Source of the DNA: Paenibacillus tuaregi
Lineage (GTDB): Bacteria; Bacillota; Bacilli; Paenibacillales; Paenibacillaceae
NCBI RefSeq assembly: GCF_900086655.1
Contig: NZ_LT575476.1
Location: forward strand, 3,796,543-3,860,542
Direction: 5' to 3'
DNA length: 64,000 bases
Shown here: one piece after another, positions 26,923 through 34,518 of the stretch
Position numbering within the stretch: position 1 is the stretch's first letter
Layout of the letters: every line of letters begins with the position of its first letter
Notes under the pieces: generated by a model
Told to the model about the DNA's origin: nothing
The model's input: the letters and a program-made list of their open reading frames with translations, nothing else
Databases searched by the model: none
Position numbers and translations under genes: made by a program

Positions 26923-27963
26923 TTATTCGCTTAAGGCCAGCTTCAGTGCCTCAAGGTTCTGGCGCATCACTGCGATGTAATCCAGATGATTAGCCTGGTC
27001 TTCTTCTGTCAGCCCTTCTAAGGGATTGAGCACAGCTGACTTGGCGCCAATTTCTTTGGAAATGGTATCCGCAACCTTGGAAGTAACCAGAGTTTCGAAA
27101 AAGATCGTTTTCACTTTGTGTTCCTTTGCGAACTTTACAACCTCTGCCATCTTTGCTGGTGAAGGCTCTTCGTCCGGTGACAAGCCGGCAATGGGAACTT
27201 GGTCAAGACCATATTCCTTGGCCAGGTAGGCAAAGGCGGCATGCTGTGTAATAAAATCCTTGCGTTTCACCTGGCTAAGCCCTGTCCGAAAATCGTTATC
27301 CAATTGCTTAAGCTTTGCGATGTACGCATCGGCATTTTTCTTAAACTCTTCCTTATGCTCAGGTGCGGCTTTCTCCAGGGCAAGCTCAATATTATGGACT
27401 TCTTGGATGGCCAAAGCCGGGGACAGCCAAACGTGAGGATCTGTTCCTTCATGAGTATGAGCATCTTCCTTATGATTGTGCTCATGATTGTGATCGTGCT
27501 CATGATCATGATTATGTTCATGTTCATGCTCATCTTTCCCTTCGCTGAGTTGAATCCCTTGGCTGGCCTCAACAGGAATCAGCTGTGAATTGCTTATACT
27601 TCCCAGCACCTGCTCAGTCCAACCTTCCATCCCCGCACCGTTATAGACAAGCAGATCCGCTTCTTCAATCTTCTTGATATCCTGCGGCGTGGGTTCCCAA
27701 TCATGAGGTTCAATTGTGGAAGGAATCAGAAGCTCCACATCAGCCAGTTCACCAGCTACATTCTTGGTAAACTCGTACATCGGATAGAAGCTGGTCTGAA
27801 TCTTCAGCTTGTTAGCTGGCTCTGTGCTTACCTTGGGCGAAGTGGTTGATGTGGCCCCCGCCTCCTTATTTCCCGCATCCGTGCCTCCCTTGCCCCCGCA
27901 GGCCGCAAGAATTATAACCAAGCTGAGCGACATCATATAAGCAAGCCGTTTTCTTCTTTTCAC
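26923..27963 (-). CDS. znuA: Zinc ABC transporter substrate-binding lipoprotein
   Basis: A 346-residue cluster A-I metal-binding lipoprotein. The signal peptide ends in lipobox LAAC (Cys22). A His/Asp/Glu-rich loop fills about residues 145-178, typical of zinc-specific members. Conserved metal ligands appear in STIEPHDWEPTP, TDPHVWLSP, ITQHAAFAYLAKEYG and the C-terminal KTIFFETL region. It captures zinc outside the membrane for ZnuB/ZnuC. The start is GTG at 27963 behind GGGAGAG. It is the last gene of the Zur-controlled znuC-znuB-znuA unit. Confidence 0.95.
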   Translation of the reverse strand: MKRRKRLAYMMSLSLVIILAACGGKGGTDAGNKEAGATSTTSPKVSTEPANKLKIQTSFYPMYEFTKNVAGELADVELLIPSTIEPHDWEPTPQDIKKIEEADLLVYNGAGMEGWTEQVLGSISNSQLIPVEASQGIQLSEGKDEHEHEHNHDHEHDHNHEHNHKEDAHTHEGTDPHVWLSPALAIQEVHNIELALEKAAPEHKEEFKKNADAYIAKLKQLDNDFRTGLSQVKRKDFITQHAAFAYLAKEYGLDQVPIAGLSPDEEPSPAKMAEVVKFAKEHKVKTIFFETLVTSKVADTISKEIGAKSAVLNPLEGLTEEDQANHLDYIAVMRQNLEALKLALSE

Positions 27964-27978
27964 TGCATACTCTCCCTT

Positions 27979-28848
27979 TCATATTCCAAATTCCTTATTT
28001 CTCTTGCGCCCACTTCTGGCGTTCATTCTTCCTGATCTTCTTCTCCTATAAACAAACAGCTTCTTTGCCAAGATTCCCACCATCAGAAAGATGAGCAGTA
28101 CGAGGGAGATTGTTCCTCCCGGAGGCGTGTCGATATAATAAGAGGCTGTCAGCCCACTGAAAATGCCAAGCAATCCCGTTCCCACCGCTATCGTCACGGC
28201 TGAAGCGAAACCACTCGCTAATCGCAGCGCCAGGGAAGCGGGAAGCACCAGCAAGGAGGAGACAAGCAGTACCCCGACAACAGGCATTGCAGAAGCTACC
28301 GTCATTCCAGTTAATACGGCAAAAGAAAATGACAGTCTCTTTACCGGAGTACCGCTAATGCTGGCCGTTTCTTCATCAAACGTCAGGTTGTAGAGCGGCC
28401 GTCTCAACACGGCAAAATAAACTATGCCGAGCACGGATACTCCTCCAATCAGCCACAGCTGCTCTTGACTCAGGGCTACAATTGAGCCAAATAAATAGGA
28501 GCTGAAGCTCTTGCTCAAATTCCCGTTCAGGCTCATTAAGACCATCGCCACCGCCAGACCTGCGGTCATCAGAATGGCCACGGGCACTTCACTATATGTC
28601 CGGTATGTACGTCTAAGCTGCTCGATGGCCAAGCCGCCAATTACGGCAACTCCAAATCCAGAGAGAACAGGGTTAAGGTGAAGCAGGGAGCCCAGGGCAA
28701 CACCTGCCAGCGATACATGCGACAGTGTGTCTGCCATTAGAACCTGACGCCTCAGCATCAAGTACACACCCAGCACAGGTGCAATTATTCCGATGAAGCC
28801 CCCGGCCCAAAACGCACGCTGCATGAACTCGTAGTCAAACATTGCCAT
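27979..28848 (-). CDS. znuB: Zinc ABC transporter permease
   Basis: A 289-residue membrane protein of the ABC-3 metal permease family with about eight hydrophobic helices. Family marks are FMQRAFWAGGFIGIIAPVLG, MADTLSHVSLAGVALG and SGTPVKRLSFSFAVLTG. It forms the channel for zinc uptake with ZnuC. GGAAGGAG precedes the ATG at 28848 inside the end of znuC, so the genes overlap by 64 bp. The C-terminal tail is short and strongly basic. Confidence 0.94.
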   Translation of the reverse strand: MAMFDYEFMQRAFWAGGFIGIIAPVLGVYLMLRRQVLMADTLSHVSLAGVALGSLLHLNPVLSGFGVAVIGGLAIEQLRRTYRTYSEVPVAILMTAGLAVAMVLMSLNGNLSKSFSSYLFGSIVALSQEQLWLIGGVSVLGIVYFAVLRRPLYNLTFDEETASISGTPVKRLSFSFAVLTGMTVASAMPVVGVLLVSSLLVLPASLALRLASGFASAVTIAVGTGLLGIFSGLTASYYIDTPPGGTISLVLLIFLMVGILAKKLFVYRRRRSGRMNARSGRKRNKEFGI

Positions 28849-29501
28849 TGCTCGTTCTCCTTCCTCTCCAGATGGATCACCCGGTCAAGATAGGCCGCCG
28901 TCTCATCCAGACCGTGGGTGACCATAATCACCGTTAGCCCGTGAGCATCGGCATAATGCCTCAGCAGCCCATACAGCCCATTACGTCCGGCCTGGTCCAT
29001 ACCGGTTGCTGGCTCATCAAGGATCAACACATTAGGCTGGCCGGCTAATGCCCGGGCGATACAGATGCGCTGCTTCTGTCCTCCGGAGAGATCTCCAATC
29101 CGCCGGTTGCGGAACTCCCACATCCCAACCTGCTTAAGACTTGCCTCAACGAGCGCCTCCTGAGCAGGAGTAAATCTCCTGAACAAGCCGGCTTTTGCAT
29201 AACATCCCGAGCGGACCAGCTCGATCACCTTGCTGGGAAATCCGCTGTTGAACGAAGCGACCTGCTGAGGCACGTACCCAACAGCAAGCTTCTCGCCTGG
29301 GTATGCCCCGGCATTTAGACGGACACTTCCGCTCCAGGGTTTGATTAATCCTAGCAGCAGCTTAAGCACGGTTGACTTCGCGGCTCCATTGGGCCCGGCA
29401 ATGCCAACAAACTCGCCTGCATAGATCTCCAACGTTAATCCGTCCACTACGGGTCTGTCCCCATAACCAAAAACCACATTTTCCATAGATGCAAGGATCA
29501 T
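28785..29501 (-). CDS. znuC: Zinc ABC transporter ATP-binding protein
   Basis: About 238 residues. The signature LSGGQKQRICIARAL, Walker B NVLILDEPATGMD and switch His (VTHG) are normal. Walker A reads GPNGAAKST: the Gly usually before Lys is Ala (codon GCG). ATG 29501 is chosen because the longer reading frame from 29549 would translate the Zur box at 29520-29538. Its last 64 bp overlap znuB. It powers zinc import and is expected to be derepressed under zinc starvation. Confidence 0.92.
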   Translation of the reverse strand: MILASMENVVFGYGDRPVVDGLTLEIYAGEFVGIAGPNGAAKSTVLKLLLGLIKPWSGSVRLNAGAYPGEKLAVGYVPQQVASFNSGFPSKVIELVRSGCYAKAGLFRRFTPAQEALVEASLKQVGMWEFRNRRIGDLSGGQKQRICIARALAGQPNVLILDEPATGMDQAGRNGLYGLLRHYADAHGLTVIMVTHGLDETAAYLDRVIHLERKENEQWQCLTTSSCSVRFGPGASSE

Positions 29502-29519
29502 GGTACCCACACTTCCATA

Positions 29520-29538
29520 TACGTAATTATTACGATTT
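29520..29538. promoter_or_regulatory. Zur box of znuCBA
   Basis: TACGTAATTATTACGATTT (minus strand AAATCGTAATAATTACGTA) matches the Firmicute Zur consensus AAATCGTAATNATTACGATTT almost throughout, with both TCGTAAT-type half-sites intact. It lies 19 bp before the chosen znuC start. Confidence 0.9.
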
Positions 29539-29585
29539 AAAAACAGCACACTTGCGCCGCTTTCAAGCGCTATTCAATCAGGCCG

Positions 29586-29735
29586 TTAACGTGTCTCCCT
29601 ATGAATCGTATATTTCCTCAATCTAGGGCAATATTTTCTAAGCTCCATCCGCTCGGGATGGGTTCTCTTATTCTTCGTTGTTGTGTAATTTCGGTCTCCG
29701 CATTCCGTACATGCCAAAGTGATGACTACGCGCAT
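29586..29735 (-). CDS. rpmG: Ribosomal protein L33, Zur-associated paralogue with a broken zinc ribbon
   Basis: A 49-residue protein with L33 features: the N-terminus [12 protein letters not shown], the centre [20 protein letters not shown] and the C-terminus YTIHRETR. A zinc-binding L33 has two CxxC pairs. Here C9 and C12 remain, but the second pair is C36-P-R-L39, so one ligand is lost. This fits a zinc-independent backup L33 made under zinc starvation. The ATG at 29735 follows AAAAGGAG. It lies 42 bp after rpsN in the zagA-rpsN-rpmG unit, which has a Zur box. Confidence 0.92.
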   Translation of the reverse strand: MRVVITLACTECGDRNYTTTKNKRTHPERMELRKYCPRLRKYTIHRETR

Positions 29736-29777
29736 TTGTATTCTCCTTTTACTCCAGTTATTAGCCTAACCTGCCGC

Positions 29778-30047
29778 TTACCAGCTTGCCTTCTTCACAC
29801 CCGGAATTTGCCCCTGATGTGCCAGCTCCCGAAAAACAATACGGGAAATCTTGTACTTAGCCAGATAACCTCTTGGTCTGCCTGTCACTTCACAGCGGTT
29901 CTTCAACCGGACTGGCGAGGCATTCCTTGGGAGTTTGCTCAGACCAGCATAATCTTTGTTCGCTATCAATTCCCGGCGAAGCTCTGCATACTTGGCGACT
30001 AACTCTCTGCGCTGCCGTTCCTTGACGATTTTTGATTTTTTAGCCAA
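29778..30047 (-). CDS. rpsN: Ribosomal protein S14, zinc-independent form
   Basis: An 89-residue protein of the long C-minus S14 type. The typical segments [34 protein letters not shown] and the C-terminal [11 protein letters not shown] are present. It lacks the two CxxC zinc pairs of the short S14, with only one Cys left. In Firmicutes this paralogue is Zur-repressed and replaces the zinc form in starvation, freeing zinc. The start is TTG at 30047 behind AAGGAGTGAG. It lies 48 bp after zagA and before rpmG. Confidence 0.95.
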   Translation of the reverse strand: MAKKSKIVKERQRRELVAKYAELRRELIANKDYAGLSKLPRNASPVRLKNRCEVTGRPRGYLAKYKISRIVFRELAHQGQIPGVKKASW

Positions 30048-30095
30048 TGCGTCTCACTCCTTCTCATCTGAAATATAGTCCCGTTTAGTAACCCG

Positions 30096-31292
30096 TTAAG
30101 ATTGCACCGAAATCCATGGAAGCGGATTGGGGAACCTTGACCAATCCTGCTCCAGCTCCTCTGGAAGCAGCAGACACCGGTCCAGATCAGATTCAATGAT
30201 TTCCCGGTTCATATGGATGCCTATCATGACGAGTTCACTCATGCGGTCACCCCATTTGGGATCCCATCTCCTCTTGATTTCAGGCTCATTCGCAAGCAGC
30301 TCCCTCTGCTCCGCCTCCGGCCTCGAGGCAGCCCACCAGCCTGCCGGACCGAACTGGATGGAAGGCCCAGCCTGACTTAGGCTAGCCGCCATGTCTTCAC
30401 CTGCAGCCACCCAGGCAATGCCCTTGGCCCTAACCACATCCTCAGGCCACTGGCTCATAAATTGCGCCAGCCTCTGTGGATGGAATGGAAGCCTTCTGCG
30501 ATACACGAAGGAACTGATTCCATATTCCTCCGTCTCCGGTGTGTGCTCCCCGCTGCGCAGCTCCTGGAGCCAGCCCGGAGATTCGCTGGTCCGAATCAGA
30601 TCGAACCGCCCGGTATTCAGAATCTCTGCCGGATCTACCTTCCCGTTCACAGTCCGGATAATTTTTGCAGAGGGCTGCAGCTTTCGCAGCATCGCTTCAA
30701 GCTCGCCAAGCCCCTCCTTATCCACCAGGTCACATTTGTTCAGAATGAGAACATCACAGGTTTCAATCTGGTCAATCAGCAGGTCCACCACGTCCCGGGT
30801 ATCCTCAGTGGAACTTACCTCGCCGCGTTCCAGCAGCGTCTCTCCCGAGGCAAAATCCTCCCAGAAACGGGCCGCATCCACCACCGTCACCAGACAGTCC
30901 AGCCGGGTCAGCTGAGTAAGATCGATTCCGGATTCTGGATCAGCATAAGAGAAAGTCTGGGCTACCGGGATGGGTTCACTGATTCCCGTTGATTCAATTA
31001 ATATGTAGTCATATCTTCCCTCCTGTACCAGCCTCTGAACCTCAATCAGCAGATCATCCCGCAATGTGCAGCAGATGCAGCCGTTAGACAGCTCAACAAG
31101 TCTCTCCTCTGTTCTAGACAGGCTTGTTTCTGAACGGATCAGAGCGGCATCAATGTTGACTTCGCTCATATCATTAACAATAACAGCCACCCTAAGACTA
31201 TTACGGTTATTCAGAACATGGTTCAACACGGTGGTTTTGCCAGACCCCAAATACCCGCTAAGTACGGTCACCGGAACTTTATGCTGTGTCAC
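30096..31292 (-). CDS. zagA: COG0523 GTPase, zinc metallochaperone (YciC/ZagA type)
   Basis: A 398-residue G3E GTPase. The P-loop is GYLGSGKT at residues 13-20, the metal motif GCICC has Cys at 72, 74 and 75 (CxCC), and the guanine motif is NKCD. A C-terminal CobW_C domain runs from about 260 (YGISSFVYRRRLPFHPQRLA). Zur-controlled members deliver zinc to essential enzymes in starvation. The start is GTG at 31292 behind GAGGAGTGA. It heads zagA-rpsN-rpmG with a Zur box on the promoter. Confidence 0.92.
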   Translation of the reverse strand: MTQHKVPVTVLSGYLGSGKTTVLNHVLNNRNSLRVAVIVNDMSEVNIDAALIRSETSLSRTEERLVELSNGCICCTLRDDLLIEVQRLVQEGRYDYILIESTGISEPIPVAQTFSYADPESGIDLTQLTRLDCLVTVVDAARFWEDFASGETLLERGEVSSTEDTRDVVDLLIDQIETCDVLILNKCDLVDKEGLGELEAMLRKLQPSAKIIRTVNGKVDPAEILNTGRFDLIRTSESPGWLQELRSGEHTPETEEYGISSFVYRRRLPFHPQRLAQFMSQWPEDVVRAKGIAWVAAGEDMAASLSQAGPSIQFGPAGWWAASRPEAEQRELLANEPEIKRRWDPKWGDRMSELVMIGIHMNREIIESDLDRCLLLPEELEQDWSRFPNPLPWISVQS

Positions 31293-31316
31293 TTTATCAC
31301 TCCTCTATATCCTTAT

Positions 31317-31334
31317 TAGTAATTATTACGATTA
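31317..31334. promoter_or_regulatory. Zur box of zagA-rpsN-rpmG
   Basis: TAGTAATTATTACGATTA (minus strand TAATCGTAATAATTACTA) keeps one full Zur half-site (TCGTAAT) and a near-complete partner. On the minus strand TTGACA (31367-31362) with a TAAATT 17 bp on places the box at the transcription start. Confidence 0.85.
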
Positions 31335-31375
31335 ATAAAATTTAATATACTCCCTTTCTGTTGTCAATAGCAAAA

Positions 31376-31414
31376 TAAAAAAAGGCGCTTTACGGTGTTT
31401 ACCGTAAAATCGCC
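31376..31414 (-). terminator. Terminator of DUF1361 gene
   Basis: On the minus strand GGCGATTTTACGGT pairs with ACCGTAAAGCGCC and is followed by seven T. It isolates the DUF1361 gene from the zagA promoter. Confidence 0.92.
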
Positions 31415-31424
31415 TAGTCATAAC

Positions 31425-32144
31425 CTAATGCCGAATCTTGCTGAACCCGTAAATGGCCGCATAGCTTAAAGCCGTCATCATAAATATGATTCCTGTAAAA
31501 GGAACCAGCCGCCTCATTTCCTCCACGTCTGAGAACATTGACACAAGGTCCGATATCATACTTCCGGGATTTCGGACAGCGTCCCAACTGTTCCAGCGGT
31601 TGAACCTGCCAATATAGATCCCGAAGCTGCTTAGAAGCAGCACCAGCACGGCAAATCCCCACCCCACCAGCCTGCCCAGCGATTTGCGGACCAACCTGTG
31701 AACCGAGAACAATGAATATACGCCAAGCAGCAGTCCCGTAACCGCAACCGAGAAGAACAACAGCAGATGATACCAGAATTCAGTACCGTACCAGAACCTG
31801 ATCCCACCCTGCATTTGGAATCTGGCAAACGGATGAAGCTGATCTGTGATCAGATAAGCTGAGTTCGGATAGAAGAGCAGCCAGGTTATCCCTGTAAGGC
31901 CCAGCAGCACCCACCTGAGCGTATGACTTGTAATGCGTATGTAAATCCAGTCCAGAGCCAGGGCAAACCCGGCCGGCAGCCAAGCAAGAAAGAGGTTCCA
32001 GTATAAGAACATATACATGCTTGTGCCTGTGTATTCCCGCAAATAAGCAGCCAGCAAAAGGCTGAATACCGTGGCCGCGAACAAGACACACAGGATGATC
32101 AGCTTCTGCCGGATATTTACTTCTTGTAATGACTTCACTGGCAT
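31425..32144 (-). CDS. DUF1361 membrane protein
   Basis: A 239-residue membrane protein with about seven hydrophobic helices. The central WNLFLAWLPAGFALALDW, LLFYPNSAYLITDQLH and IGRFNRWNSWDAVRNP segments are hallmark DUF1361 motifs, including the conserved N-S-x-Y and R-x-N-S-W-D. No biochemical role is established for the family. GGTGG lies upstream of the ATG. It has its own terminator and no evident functional neighbours. Confidence 0.88.
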   Translation of the reverse strand: MPVKSLQEVNIRQKLIILCVLFAATVFSLLLAAYLREYTGTSMYMFLYWNLFLAWLPAGFALALDWIYIRITSHTLRWVLLGLTGITWLLFYPNSAYLITDQLHPFARFQMQGGIRFWYGTEFWYHLLLFFSVAVTGLLLGVYSLFSVHRLVRKSLGRLVGWGFAVLVLLLSSFGIYIGRFNRWNSWDAVRNPGSMISDLVSMFSDVEEMRRLVPFTGIIFMMTALSYAAIYGFSKIRH

Positions 32145-32376
32145 CTTAGAACCACCCGCTCTTTACCCTTCTTTGGTCTGTATCCGCCAATTGCTTAACA
32201 GGACTGACCGACTTTCTTCCACTTTATCACAACTACAGGAGCTGGCGCACCTTCTCTGTTTCCAATCCTTATTCCGCATATTAAAAAGACCGCTCTCGGA
32301 TCATACCGAATGCGGCCTTCCAGATATAACTTTAGCCAAGCTTCTTCCCTTGACCTGGTTAAAGGTCAGACTTCCA

Positions 32377-33108
32377 TTATACCAAAACTCCGCCGCCAAG
32401 CGCTCTAACTGGCTGGCTGTGGCCGAATACCGGCTTAAGGGTATGCGCTGGATTAGCCCATCTTACCCCATTGGCAATTACATGCAGAATTTCTTTGTTA
32501 TAATAAGTCGGGTAGGTTTCATGACCCGGACGGAAATAGAAGATTTTGCCTTCCCCGCGGCGGAACGTACAGCCGCTTCGGAACACTTCCCCGCCTTCAA
32601 AATTACTGATGAAGATGAGTTCATCCGGCTCTGGGATATCGAAGAATTCGCCATACATCTCTTCGTGCTCCAAGATGATGCTGGCGTTTACTCCGTGGGC
32701 AATGGGATGGGTAGGGTTAACAGCCCACACAATTTCCTGTTCCCCGGCTTCACGCCATTTCAGATCACAGCTGGTGCCCATCAGGGCTTTGAACGGTTTG
32801 GAGAAATGGCCGGAATGCAGCACAACAAGTCCCATTCCCTGCTGAACCCGCTGCACGACCTTTTGAGTAATTTCATCACTTACCCGGTCGTGAGCCATAT
32901 GTCCCCACCAGATCAGCACGTCTGTTGTATTTAGAACCTCATCGGTCAAGCCGTGCTCCGGCTCATCCAAGGTTGCCGTACGAATTGCGAAGCCTTCAGC
33001 GGACAACCCTTCCGCCAGCGCAGTATGAATTCCTGCCGGATACACCTCGCGGACTTCTTCGTGTATGTTCTCATGAACAAACTCATTCCAGATCGTCAAG
33101 TTAATCAT
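32377..33108 (-). CDS. ThuA-like family protein (trehalose utilisation)
   Basis: A 243-residue ThuA-domain protein with a glutamine-amidotransferase-like fold. Visible marks are LTIWNEFVHENIHEEVREVYP, DVLIWWGHMAHDRV, GLVVLHSGHFSKPFK and GKIFYFRPGHETYPTYYN. ThuA of rhizobia takes part in trehalose/sucrose utilisation, acting on keto-sugars with Gfo/Idh/MocA partners. ATG 33108 is preferred over TTG 33114 because GGGGGAAC spaces better. It stands alone here, although Gfo/Idh/MocA genes lie in the first 3 kb of the window. Confidence 0.88.
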   Translation of the reverse strand: MINLTIWNEFVHENIHEEVREVYPAGIHTALAEGLSAEGFAIRTATLDEPEHGLTDEVLNTTDVLIWWGHMAHDRVSDEITQKVVQRVQQGMGLVVLHSGHFSKPFKALMGTSCDLKWREAGEQEIVWAVNPTHPIAHGVNASIILEHEEMYGEFFDIPEPDELIFISNFEGGEVFRSGCTFRRGEGKIFYFRPGHETYPTYYNKEILHVIANGVRWANPAHTLKPVFGHSQPVRALGGGVLV

Positions 33109-33219
33109 CGTCAATAGTTCCCCCTGTTAGTAAAGCTTAATTACAGTTATATATTCTAGTCTGATTCAGAAGGAATTCATATGAACAAAATGGTTGAAAG
33201 ATGCACAATCTGGTCAAAG

Positions 33220-34137
33220 TTATTTGAGCCGGTGCTCAGGATCGTATTGTCCCGGATAGGACAGGGACTGGATTTTGCTGAATTGCTCCGGGGTCAGCGC
33301 ATCCCCCTCACCTTCCTGCACATTCTTGACAAGCTGGTGAACCGAGCTTGCTCCCGGAATAATCGCAGCCACCGCCGGATGGTAGAGCGGATAACGAAGC
33401 GCTGTATGATGAAGACTGTGCCTCCGGTCAGAGACCTTTCGCAAGTTCTCCCGCAGCACAGCCAGCTGCTCAGGAGTATATTCCATATACCCTTGGTCTG
33501 CCTTGGCGGCTCCATCTTCCGTCAGGATACCTTTGGCCAGAGGTCCTCTGGCAATAAGGCTGACACCATGCTCGGCGATCAAAGGCAGAATCTCGTCTTC
33601 CGGCCTCCGGTCAAGAATGCTGTATTGACTCATTACGCTGATCACATTGGATTTACTGATATATTCCTGAATGACCTTTGGCCGGATCGAAGAAATCCCG
33701 TAATATCGGATGACACCTTCCTGTTTGAGTTCTTCGAAAGCTTCGACTGTCTCCTCAATCGGATCATCCAATGTGCCTCCGTGCAGCTGATACAAATCTA
33801 TATAGTCCGTTCCCAGTCTTCGGAGGCTGTCCTTCACCGCAGATTTGATATAGGATTTGGAAGGGTCCCAAACCCATCCTTCCTGCCCGGGCTGGCGACG
33901 GTTGCCAACCTTGGTGGCAAGGATAACCTCGCTTCTTCTACCCCGAATAGCTTTGCCCACCAGCTCCTCATTGCGCCCATAATCATATAAATCTGCGGTA
34001 TCCAGGAAATTAATCCCCTGATCCAGTGCTTCATGAACGAGACGAAGCGCCTTACCCTCCTCCGTTCCAATAGACATACAGCCAAATCCAATTTCACTTA
34101 CCCGCAGGTCCGATTGACCCAGCTGATTATATTTCAT
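33220..34137 (-). CDS. Aldo/keto reductase
   Basis: A 305-residue NAD(P)H-dependent TIM-barrel reductase. The tetrad is visible: Asp in FLDTADLYDYG (with Tyr four residues on), Lys in VILATKVGNRR and His in DLYQLHGGTLDD. The C-terminal cofactor-binding segment is AAIIPGASSVHQLVKN. It belongs to the YhdN/YccK-like AKR group, often a general-stress enzyme in Bacillus. The Shine-Dalgarno site is distant (AAAGGTGG, about 13 nt). The carbonyl substrate is unknown. Confidence 0.92.
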   Translation of the reverse strand: MKYNQLGQSDLRVSEIGFGCMSIGTEEGKALRLVHEALDQGINFLDTADLYDYGRNEELVGKAIRGRRSEVILATKVGNRRQPGQEGWVWDPSKSYIKSAVKDSLRRLGTDYIDLYQLHGGTLDDPIEETVEAFEELKQEGVIRYYGISSIRPKVIQEYISKSNVISVMSQYSILDRRPEDEILPLIAEHGVSLIARGPLAKGILTEDGAAKADQGYMEYTPEQLAVLRENLRKVSDRRHSLHHTALRYPLYHPAVAAIIPGASSVHQLVKNVQEGEGDALTPEQFSKIQSLSYPGQYDPEHRLK

Positions 34138-34171
34138 GATCGTTTACGACCACCTTTCCCAAGCTTTCAAA

Positions 34172-34369
34172 CTATATAAAATGAACTTATGAAGGTTACT
34201 CTTTTGGGGTGCTGCGATACCGAGTGTTCTTACGACCACTGTTGTCTCCGAAATCCTTGAAATAACTATCCAGTGGGGCATTTCGGAGACAAAGGCGGAC
34301 GCTCCGCTTCTTCAGAATCACTCGGGATCGAAGCTAAGATCGGTTAATTCTAAAGTTCATTTTATATAG
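34172..34369. repeat. MITE-like element, complete copy (198 bp)
   Basis: It is bounded by perfect 17-bp terminal inverted repeats: CTATATAAAATGAACTT (34172-34188) and AAGTTCATTTTATATAG (34353-34369). Inside is a long stem (TTGTCTCCGAAAT with ATTTCGGAGACAA) and a short GCGGA-CGC-TCCGC hairpin. There is no ORF. A truncated copy lies at 58157-58328. No target duplication is obvious. The rest of the 34138-34518 gene-free stretch holds only this and a terminator. Confidence 0.85.
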
Positions 34370-34393
34370 CCTAAATTATTATACCCGTCCCTG

Positions 34394-34430
34394 CAAAAAA
34401 AGGGACCCGCGGCTTAAGTTCCACGGGTCC
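34394..34430 (-). terminator. Terminator of hybrid kinase gene
   Basis: On the minus strand GGACCCGTGG pairs with CCGCGGGTCC, followed by seven T. It lies 89 bp past the kinase stop. Confidence 0.88.
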
Positions 34431-34518
34431 AGGTCATATATCTAAAAGGGTAACTTAAGTATAGCCTCGTAACCTTAATGCCAGATGAAAAACAGATTTC
34501 ATGGAGATTACAAATTCC

